This document shows, one piece after another, positions 55,339-64,000 of a stretch of DNA of 64,000 nt. The stretch is from positions 39,697,771 through 39,761,770 of the forward strand of contig CM071573.1 of NCBI GenBank assembly GCA_036426205.1. Direction: 5' to 3'. A program made the position numbers and the translations under genes. The notes below the pieces were generated by a model. That model did no database searches, was not told where the DNA came from, and was given only the letters and a program-made list of their open reading frames with translations. Within the stretch, counting starts at the first letter, position 1. Each line of letters opens with the position of its first letter. The stretch comes from Ascaphus truei (taxonomy: Eukaryota; Chordata; Amphibia; Anura; Ascaphidae).

Positions 55339-58300
55339 GTATATTTCTTACCACTTTCCATATTTCTAATTTAATCTTTTTTTTCAGCAATATCTCTTCT
55401 GTTCTCTCACTGCTTCCAATATCCCCTTCTTTTCTGTTCCTGATGAATAATGGGTGTTTTGCACTGTTTGGAAACAAGTTCATTGTGCTATACTGCATTT
55501 ACTCTTATTTTTCCTTGTTACATGTAACTTTCGGTATATGCAGCAGCCTTTTATATTCATATGTTATTAATGTTATTTACAACTGTTTTTTATTTTATTT
55601 TTTTACGTTTCTCGATAGTCAAGTGGAGAAAATAAGCAAAATGTAACCACTAAGATAAAATATTATTTTAAGTTTTTCAGATGCTAACAGATAATTTAAA
55701 CATTAAGTAAAAAAAAAAAAATAGGCATAAAATCAATCAACACTCTTCTACCAAAACGCTAGTTTTGTCCAAATATTATTTAATTACAAAATCTAGGGAT
55801 CCAACCGCATGTCGAACAATTCTGCACTTCAGATTTTTCACGTTTTTTAATGATTCTCTGTAATATTTGTCAAATAAAAAGAGCCGTTTCCACATTTCCT
55901 CGGCAGAATGTCAGGATTTCTATATTACTTTACATTCAACCGAGTTCCCCAGAAACCAACAATAAAGAAATACCTTAAGTTTTGTAAAACATTTTAATAC
56001 TTTTTCCCCTTAAATCAACAAATAGGGTACACATTATCACATAATTGGTGGAAATAAACAAATATATATATATGTGTGTTTATGTGTGTTTTATGCATAT
56101 ATGTGTTTATATGGGTGTGTGTGTATATATATATATATACATGTGTGTGTGTGTGTGTGTTTTTTTTTATATATATATACATACATATACAATTTAGTTT
56201 TATATTATTGTTGTTATGATTATTATTATTATGATGATGATGATGATGATTATTATTATTATTATTATTATACAACTAATACACGTTCGTTTGCACCCGA
56301 TTGACCCTAAATTGGTGTCATATAAACACATTGATGTTTCATCGCCAGTGGTTTCCCAGTGTGAGAAATATTATTTGAGATAGACGGGTACTGGTGTATT
56401 TTTTTAAATCAGGACATGTTACATTCTCCAATTATTCCCCTTGTCCCACACAGTGTGGATATTATTTAAGCAGAATTTTCCTGTTGGGTGTCAGGTTTCA
56501 GGATGAGTCCTGTTGGGAATAGTTTGGGGGTAGTGAAGGTCTGAGGGGTACAGCTGAGTTAACTGCACTAATTTAATCCAGAAACTGAAAAATCAGGATT
56601 TTTTTGTGTGTGTCGCAAACCCCCAACAAATAAGAATCTTGTAAATCTACAATTATACTATTATAATTCCTTGATGTTGATTGATCTTACACATACTAAA
56701 TGTCCAGGCTTTTTTTGTGGAGAAATATGAGAGAGAAGAATCAAAAAAGAAATACAGTTGGAGGACAGGGAAGTGTGAGAGAGGAAGGGATACTGCACAT
56801 GTATGTCATATTTGTATTAATTCAATATGTGTCTAACAGGAAAGTAAACTCTTTGTAATACGTGCTGTAGCTATTAAATTAAATAGAAGTGTATACATTG
56901 TACAATAGATAGCCTATAGCAATATGATAAATATATCTGATTGATCAGGGGGTAGGAATTCTTATGGGCAGCCAGCGTTTGAAACCTATACGGTAATAAG
57001 AGTGTTGGAGAGAGGGGACTTCTGTTATATGACTTAGATACTCTTGTTTATTATTACCATATTGTATGGGCAATGTACAAACTGCATCTGTCTATATTTG
57101 TCAGATGCCAAAGGTTCAATCCGAGAAATTATTTTACCAAAAGGACTGGACCTTGACCGGCCCAAAAGAACCAGAACCTCCTTCACAGCTGAGCAGCTGT
57201 ACCGACTGGAGATGGAATTCCAAAGGTGCCAGTATGTGGTGGGCAGAGAGCGAACAGAACTGGCCAGACAGCTCAATCTATCTGAAACTCAGGTAAAGGT
57301 TCTAGCCAATAAAGTGTCAAACCATGTCAGTCAGATACAGTGCAGAGAACACCGCCATATCTGTCAAATAAATACATCTTCATTTATTTCACCTCCATTT
57401 TCTGTCTTTGAGTTGAAGCATCAGTTTGCACCATGTACACTTTTATAGACAGTCCTTCCTAAAGGATGTACACGTATACAGATACTGATGTTATTAGTGT
57501 ATGCACAGGGATATTCTCTCATTAGTGGGTACTGACAGTGGACAGTACAGACAGAAGCACAAAGACATGCCCCTTATTCAATTCATTCCTCTCTTTTAAA
57601 TCCTTGTTGCACACTTGGAGTTGTGTTAACGTCACACAATCCTCCTGGATGGATAAGGGTCTGTGTATTGTGAGAGCAACCTATTGCAACGAGAGTATCC
57701 ATAACCTGTAACACAAGTCAAGGGTAATCCAAACAGTAAAAGTAAATAAGAGGGCATACTTACAGTTGTGCATTTAGTTTTTTTGTACTTAGCTGCAACA
57801 ACAGATATTGTAATATCCGTGCTATAACTAAGTTATAACGATATGTAACAAAAAGAAACCGCACAAAGGTAAATATATAAATACTGACACAGTAAATCTG
57901 CACAATGTCACCATTTACTGTGAGTCCCACATTGCAACAACATATCATAGGGACATTCCCTATAGATAAACAAACACGCACACACTGAGATTTAAACAAC
58001 ATGACACAAAGAGATGCAAACACAAGCAGACACAGGGGGAATCTTTATCAGAAGTCTCCCTGCTGCAAATAAAACATTGTCAATAATTAGATTTTTAATA
58101 TCATAAAGCCACCTCTTCATTCTCTCTCTTTCATTTCCTCCAAGCCAGTTGAATCATGGTAGCAGGGGACATTTGATAAGTAGCTTTCAGTATGTCAGAT
58201 TTTGCAAAATAACCAGGAGAAAGGACACGTTTGTTAATTTGAATTCTTAATCTAGAATTTCACATCCACATGGGTCTCTTCTTCAGACAAAGACACAGAG

Positions 58301-60390
58301 ACAAACAGATTCACCAACTAGATACACTTTTGCACACGCACAAGCACCCATGCAGATAGAGAAAAACAGCACACTCATGCACAGACACACTGTGCACCAT
58401 TTCTAAACACACCAGCTCACGCCTTCAAAGCAACTGTTCTATCTTCTGCTACCTTTCACTAAAACCCTCACCCCATGCCCCACTTGCCACCCTTGTTGGG
58501 CCAGTTCTGCTTCCAAAATACCTCGCAAATCTCCTTGCAACAGCCGGATTTGACTTTCTTTAATAACTCTGATGCTGTTTGCACGAGTGTTTTCCGCAGG
58601 GTGACTGAAATATCCCCCAGTATAACACTTTGAGTAAAATAATGAGATAAAAGATTTAAAAAAAAAACAGTTTAGAGGGGGTGAGGTTACCCTGGTGTGT
58701 AAGTGCTACCGCTTCTGGTTCAAATACAAGTATTAAAGCTACAAAAGTAGAAGTGTTCTCTTTGTTAACTCTGGAACTACCTTATACCTTGAAATTATAT
58801 ATTTAGGGTCAGCTGATGTATATTAAATGTAGCTCACACGACTTATCAATCTCCTTGTTCAGGTGTGCAGTTTATTATGGAACTGGTGATATGTTTGGTC
58901 AAAATGAATGTGTGCTACACATAACAAAAATCCTTGCCCTAGTAACGGGAGTACATGCATTTATTGCAAATGTTTACACCTCAAGCGACTATATTTGCAC
59001 AGTAAATGCTATGATTTTAACCCACTTGCTACTACTGCGGTGCCCTACAGTCCATTAATAAATATCTGCACAGAGCCAGAGCACTGGGAATCATAATAAA
59101 TTATATACGTATGTATCTGTTATTATATTGGTAAGATCTTACAAAAAATATTACATATATTAACTGCATACTGGAGTAATAGGCGCAGACAGCTGTCAAA
59201 ACACAATTACTCATGTCATTATTGATCTAAAATAATGTCCCAATCAGACAATATAAGAGAAATATGAGAATATATCAGAGACATAGGTTTCTACATAAGA
59301 TACTATAGCTCTCCTAATAGAAACATGCTATTTACACATAATAAAGATGATACAAGTGTACAATGTTCAGATTTAGTTATAAACAGTAACATTTTGATGT
59401 AACAGAATTAAAGGAGCAATTCAAGCAATGTTCTGTGTTTTAAAAAATAAATAAATAAATCTGTTCTGTAGTATTAGATAATACTTACTACCTTTTTTGT
59501 TTTAAAATCCAACTGGTAATGCTATTTTAATGAGTTTTAATATTCTGAGCATCTTTTGATTTGTATAGCAGGTTTTAACACACACCCCCAGCAGTGCAAG
59601 ATATTTACAACACTTTCCTGTTTGTGATCATTTCTTGCCAATATTCCCAGTAGTACAAGCTACAAACTGTAACAATAGATAATGTTACCTTAGTAATATA
59701 AGAATACATTGTAGCTGCTGAGCTACACTGACTGAAAGATTGATTTGAAACTGAAAGACAGCCATTTAGTGAACCCTGGGAAGCATGATTTTGCTGATTG
59801 ATCATGGAAGAACGAATTGATCGGTAGTTTAGGTCATTAGTTTTCAATAAAGGCAATAAAAGGCTGTATATATTAAACCTACAATAATATATATTTTTAT
59901 TTTTTTATTTTAACATGCTTTGATTGCCTCCCCATTCTTACAGAAACCAAGAGATGTTATAAATATGTATAATATAATTAGACAATGAACTACAAAGTAG
60001 AGGGAATTTCTATAAAAAATAAAAAAATAAATATACAGCAAATCACCCCAAATAAACGTCTTTTGGATCCCAGCTAGAGATTAGTGGGTTTCAATAATGT
60101 AAACACCATCGATAATGTGACACCACAATTTAAACAGGTTTTCTGAGGTCGATTGGAATGTAAAGTAAATAGGATATAATCTATTGTACTCAAATACTTC
60201 AAATGATTGGAGGGGAATGTGTTGAGTTTGTGCAGCGTCTCAAGGTCACTCTCAACCTACAAACTGATTACCTTGCGCTATTAAATTATATATTATATGT
60301 GGGCTGTTTGTTTTTTTTACGTTAGTATAGTTTGATTTATTTTTTTCGGAAATGTTTAAGAGATCATCAAAGCAGAAAAGTAGAGAAATT

Positions 60391-60484
<94 letters not shown>

Positions 60485-61164
60485 TGTGTGTGGTGTGTGT
60501 GGGTGGGTGTGTGGGTGTGTGTGATGCGAATGTACGTAATTTGTCATGTAACTGTATATTGTTCATCTCTATATGGTACTGTATGTCCAATTATTTGATG
60601 TTATGATGTTTATGTTATGATAAAGCAGTAACTATCCTGGGGCATGTAGACTATCGTTAGACGGTCACTAATAGAAAGGCTGACAGAAGTTTGGGTGAAA
60701 CCCCAGTAAAAATCCCATTTGAAGCCAGAACCGTTTAACAAAGAGAAACATCTTGTGTCCTGACTGCTAGGTGTCTTCTAGGTGTGTGACTGATAGGTGT
60801 GTGTCTGCTAGGTGTCTGCTAGGTGTGTGACTGATAGGTGTGTGTCTGCTAGGTGTCTGCTAGGTGTGTGACTGATAGGTGTGTGACTGCTGGGTGTGTG
60901 TCTGCCGGCAAAAAGAAAATCACAAACCCCAAAGTGTCTCTCTAGTTTCAGTGTTTCTCCCTGTTTTACTGCACTTAACGGTCCTTGCAACAGAGACATT
61001 TATGGAAATACAAACTGTACATTGTATTTATATTCTGTTATTCCTCTGAATATTGTGGAGGAGTTAAAGAAAAAATAGTATTACCTGTCTGATGCATTAC
61101 ATGGTGTTTTTACAATCTGATGCACTCTATCTATCGTATACCTGCCTAGCTACCTATTTACTAA

Positions 61165-61210
<46 letters not shown>

Positions 61211-62447
61211 ATTGTCTATACACAGTATATTCTCTGTGTTTATTTCTGGATTCTGGCTCCTAGTTAAAGCTTTTCACCTGTTTCCATCTCAGTCATTCAC
61301 ACTTCCCACTTTTTGAGGGTTTAGTTCCATTCATTGTTGGTATTCCCCTTAGTGTCCCATTGTCATTATCGGTCCTATCTCTGGTGTCACGGGGCTTTGT
61401 CCCCTCTGTCCTTTACCTGTCCTATCCTGGTGTCACAGAGTCATGCCCCCCTGTCCTTTATCTCTGCTGTCACAGGGTCTGTCTCCCCCTGTCGTATCAC
61501 TGGTGCCACAGGTCTGTGTCCCCAGTTTTTGGAGGTTCTAGTTTAAGTCTTCGTTGGTATTCCTCTTAGTGTCCCGCTGTCTTTTATCTGTCCTATCCAT
61601 GGTGTCACAGGCTGTATCCCCCTGTCCTTTACCTGTCCTATGCCTGGTGTCACAGAGCTGTCCCCCCTGTCCTATCCATGGTGTCACAGTGCTGTCCCCC
61701 TTGTCCTTTACCTGTCCTACCCTGGTTTCACAGGGCTGTGTCCCCCTGTCCTTTATCTCTGGTGTCACAGGACTGTGTCCCCTGTCCTATCTCTGATGTC
61801 ACAGGACTGTGCCCCCTGTCCTATCTCTGATGTCACAGGGCTGTGTCCCTCTGTCCTATCTCTGGTGTCACAGGGCTGTGTCCCTCTGTACTATCTCTGG
61901 TGTCACAGGGCTGTGTACCTCTGTACTATCTCTGGTGTCACAGGGCTGTGTCCTAAGCTTCTCGCTTCTCTCCTTCCAGGTGAAAGTTTGGTTCCAGAAC
62001 AGGAGGACAAAGCAGAAAAAGGACCAAGGCAAAGACTCCGAGCTGCGCTCTGTGGTATCTGAAACTGCAGCCACCTGCAGCGTCCTACGGCTCCTGGAAC
62101 AAGGTCGCCTGCTGTCCCCCCCTGGCCTGCCAGGACTACTACCCCCTTGTGCAGCAGGTACCCTGCGTGGCCCCGGCAGCTCAGGTCCTGGAAACCCATC
62201 CCACCCTGCAATGACTAGTGCACCTCCACGCCAGCCCGGACTCCACGCCTCCCCCACGGGGCACAGCATCTTCAGCATGCCCGTGCCATCTCTACTAGGC
62301 ACTGTGGCCAACCGGCTCTCCTCCAACCCATTGACAATGGCAGGGAACCTCCAGGAGCTGTCAGCCCGGTACCTCAGCTCCTCTGCCTTTGAGCCCTATT
62401 CCAGGAGCACCAACAAAGAACTCCTGGGGAAAAAAGACCTGGACTGA
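55095..62447 (+). CDS. vax1: vax1, ventral anterior homeobox 1 transcription factor
   Basis: Encodes a nuclear homeodomain repressor of the Emx/Not-related Vax family, which patterns the ventral forebrain, optic stalk and optic disc. Three coding exons (55095-55338, 57105-57292, 61980-62447) total 900 nt, giving 299 residues compared with 334 in human. Exon phases are 1 and 0, with GT/AG borders. Order of parts: N-terminal region ending CRRILVR, the Vax-specific [17 protein letters not shown], the homeodomain (about residues 100-160, split by intron 2 after Gln 144, just before [11 protein letters not shown]), then a Pro-rich C-terminus ending in the conserved [15 protein letters not shown]. 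The paralogue Vax2 is excluded by the N-terminus, by SIREIILP (TIREIVLP in Vax2) and by the C-terminus. Divergent kcnk18 next door fits the VAX1 locus. Confidence 0.97.
55339..57104 (+). other. vax1 intron 1
   Basis: AT-rich. Contains microsatellites (TG, TA, ATT and GAT tracts) between 56060 and 56275. No other feature. Confidence 0.85.
56060..56275 (+). repeat. Compound microsatellite in vax1 intron 1
   Basis: TATATG/TGTGTG tracts, then ATTATT and GATGATGAT triplet runs. Confidence 0.9.
57105..57292 (+). CDS. vax1: vax1 coding exon 2 (first 3/4 of homeodomain)
   Basis: Acceptor TTTGTCAG before 57105 and donor GTAAAG after 57292. Encodes residues 82-144: the Vax signature followed by [18 protein letters not shown] and the second helix, up to NLSETQ. 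Exon length 188 keeps the frame across both introns. Confidence 0.97.
59400..59880 (+). repeat. Dispersed repeat family F1, copy 4, in vax1 intron 2
   Basis: Longest match to the inverted copy at 48092-48545, with TTAGTGAACCCTGGGAAGC and TCATTAGTTTTCAATAAAGG at its end. Confidence 0.75.
60394..60523 (+). repeat. Microsatellite (GT)n
   Basis: About 130 bp of GT with GG interruptions. Confidence 0.98.
60755..60905 (+). repeat. Minisatellite of CTAGGTGTGTGACTGATAGG units
   Basis: About four imperfect units made of GACTGATAGGTGTGTG and TCTGCTAGGTGTCTG. Confidence 0.9.
61166..61209 (+). repeat. Microsatellite (ATCT)n
   Basis: Eleven units in vax1 intron 2. Confidence 0.97.
61365..61953 (+). repeat. 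Minisatellite immediately before vax1 exon 3
   Basis: About 590 bp of imperfect 30-40 bp units built from GTCCTATCTCTGGTGTCACA and GGGCTGTGTCCC. The last units (61850-61950) are the most alike. It ends only 26 bp before the exon 3 acceptor and is itself CT-rich on the + strand. Confidence 0.92.
61980..62447 (+). CDS. vax1: vax1 coding exon 3 (recognition helix and C-terminus)
   Basis: Acceptor CTTCTCTCCTTCCAG before 61980. It begins [19 protein letters not shown], the DNA-recognition helix, then [20 protein letters not shown] and a Pro/Gly/Ser-rich segment. It ends with [31 protein letters not shown] and KKDLD before TGA at 62445-62447. The open frame continues upstream into the intronic minisatellite only by chance. 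Confidence 0.97.
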   Translation: MKVWFQNRRTKQKKDQGKDSELRSVVSETAATCSVLRLLEQGRLLSPPGLPGLLPPCAAGTLRGPGSSGPGNPSHPAMTSAPPRQPGLHASPTGHSIFSMPVPSLLGTVANRLSSNPLTMAGNLQELSARYLSSSAFEPYSRSTNKELLGKKDLD

Positions 62448-62502
62448 CTTTAAGTATTCTATGTATTTATATTTATAGGAATATGGACACACACATATAT
62501 AA

Positions 62503-62544
<42 letters not shown>

Positions 62545-63284
62545 TTATATATATATATTCCCATCACACACAGTAAACTGTACATAAGCTTAAAATAATT
62601 GAAGTCATAATGTGATTTTGAGATTCATTTCCGAAAAAAGAAGTAACTAGACCTAAAGAAAATATAATGCAATTAATATCAAACAATAGCAAGTGGGGTC
62701 ATTTGCAGGCAATCTTTTATATCTTTTTAATTAATCCATTCTTAGCAGACACTTCTGGTACATTATACTGTTTCTCTGGACTCTCAGTGGTTTTTATGTT
62801 CTATATGTACTAATATGAAAAGAGGTTGGTGTATTTGATCAGTTTATTACTTGACACATTATTACCAGATTGGTTGTTTGGAAGAATAACAGCACGTGGG
62901 TTAAAACGGGCTACATGTCATATCTTTCCAACTGCTATTCTTACAACCGAGTTTAATACAAAGGACTGTGTGTTATTTAAAGGATTGCACTGCAAAATGT
63001 GTTCCGTGTTAAGGCCAGCAATGCAGATTTAATTATTTTCTTATGCGTTGAGATTTTTTACATGCAATAATAGTTTTAAGCAAAGCAGGTACATGTTTAT
63101 GGCCCTTCGCGTTTAAAGGGCTCCAATACTTTAGGGTTTTAATCAATCACCAGCGTTGCAGGATTTTCTGACACTGAATAGGTACAATTATTTACCGACC
63201 CTTTTTACATACATTTTATTTCTTAAACATTTTCCATTTGTTTAAAGAAGTGAACTGCCATTCAATAAAAGCAGAGTTCACAGG

Positions 63285-63317
<33 letters not shown>

Positions 63318-64000
63318 GGGGGGATGTGGGACCTTAATACAATTCTTTAGGTCCCACAATTAGCTGGCATTACTTGCAGTGGCTATCCTGACATCGGAAA
63401 TGAAGTAACCTTCATTTCACTAATGATTTTTAAACAATATTATATTTATGGTCTGGCACAAATACATTTCTTGCTATATTTAATACATTCCCAGAGGTAA
63501 ATGACACGAAGGAAACAGGAAAACAATACTTACATTTCTGAAGAGTAGTTTTATTTAGTTCTGCAAGTGAATTTTATGTATGTTTTTACTCGGCCACCCT
63601 ATAGTTCATGGGATAGCAAACATACAGGCAACAATCAAATACATTTCAATCTCTCTTACATCATACCTATTAGTAAACCTATGGTCATTACACAGTGGAA
63701 TATATATACATATACATTCTACTGGTGCATACGTTTAAAAGGTAATGCTTGTTCCAATTCCCCTTTTCAAGGAATAACTTAAATATATAGGACATACGGT
63801 TTACCCTACACGAAGGGTTATTACAAAATTTCTGCTTTGTGATGACTTCACTGTATGTTAAGAGGAGTCTTTGGGGGTGAAAATTGAGTATTTTTCCAAT
63901 AACACATTATCTTCATACATAAAAAAAACATTAGTATTGCAGAGAGTTCTAAGTATATTTAGCATTAGCGAAGATGTTAAATAAAAAAGAATCAATAGTA
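62448..64000 (+). other. vax1 3' UTR and downstream flank
   Basis: Contains a TA tract (62506-62560) and a T10-G27 homopolymer (63287-63323). Candidate poly(A) signals AATAAA lie at 63264-63269 and 63980-63985. Which one is used cannot be told. No further gene is seen to the right edge. Confidence 0.5.
63264..63269 (+). terminator. Candidate poly(A) signal for vax1
   Basis: AATAAA about 820 bp after the stop codon, followed within 60 bp by T- and G-rich tracts as expected for a downstream element. Use is unproven. Confidence 0.35.

Larger units (their letters stand above)
57293..61979 (+). other. vax1 intron 2
   Basis: 4.7 kb with an F1 repeat (59400-59880), a GT microsatellite (60394-60523), two minisatellites and an ATCT tract. 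No further exon was found. Confidence 0.85.

Noticed and set aside
61640..61979. Long open frame running through the minisatellite into vax1 exon 3
   Set aside because: The repeat unit happens to lack stops. The exon begins at the CAG acceptor before 61980, as in other vax1 genes.
1..64000. CRISPR arrays, tRNA or rRNA genes, bacterial-type operons
   Set aside because: Repeats here are satellites and transposons without unique spacers. The SINE heads are only tRNA-derived, and the genes are spliced vertebrate genes.

Overview
The window is eukaryotic nuclear DNA from a vertebrate, most likely an anuran amphibian. Two protein-coding genes with introns are recognisable: vax1 on the + strand (exons at 55095-55338, 57105-57292 and 61980-62447) and the first two coding exons of kcnk18 (TRESK potassium channel) on the - strand (9782-10007 and 1913-2059). 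They lie head to head about 45 kb apart, as VAX1 and KCNK18 do in mammals. The frog assignment rests on the protein sequences and on the repeat mix (CORE/MIR-like SINEs, L2 LINE tails, Penelope-like elements, chromodomain Ty3/gypsy elements, many short inverted-repeat transposons). The species cannot be fixed from this sequence.

Layout. 1-10007: kcnk18 introns and exons, with a decayed chromodomain Ty3/gypsy element (3834-7570) antisense inside intron 1. 10008-22100: intergenic DNA with SINEs, MITEs, a Penelope-like (PLE) remnant (12720-13930), a 1.16-kb DNA transposon, GC-rich elements and minisatellites. 22100-27150: a nest of PLE fragments in both orientations, interrupted by two ~1-kb foldback insertions that each carry a 15-16 bp target duplication. 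27153-31733: a second decayed Ty3/gypsy chromovirus with both LTRs. 31800-40790: dispersed repeats, a Tigger-like MITE and microsatellites. 40801-46315: a nearly intact, very young Penelope-like retroelement with 573-bp direct repeats differing at only 4 positions. 46316-53600: L2 fragments and further repeats. 53600-64000: vax1 with its flanks.

The most interesting content is in the PLEs. The young copy has two overlapping ORFs. At the overlap is a T TTT TTG heptamer in the ORF1 frame, then a 5-nt spacer and a perfect 9-bp GC-rich stem, which is the classic layout of a programmed -1 ribosomal frameshift. Downstream of the endonuclease stop lies a TATA-box promoter followed within about 40 nt by a hammerhead-ribozyme-like fold (5-bp stem I, CTGAAGA, stem II, GAAAC, palindromic ACGCGT, GTA cleavage triplet). 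The same order (GIY-YIG end, TATA, hammerhead-like hairpin) recurs in two older PLE copies. At least nine such hairpins are present in the window. In five of them core positions 3 and 8 have changed together (C-G to T-A), as expected if the core pair is maintained.

No tRNA or rRNA gene and no CRISPR array was seen. All calls come from reading the sequence; no database or structure search was run.
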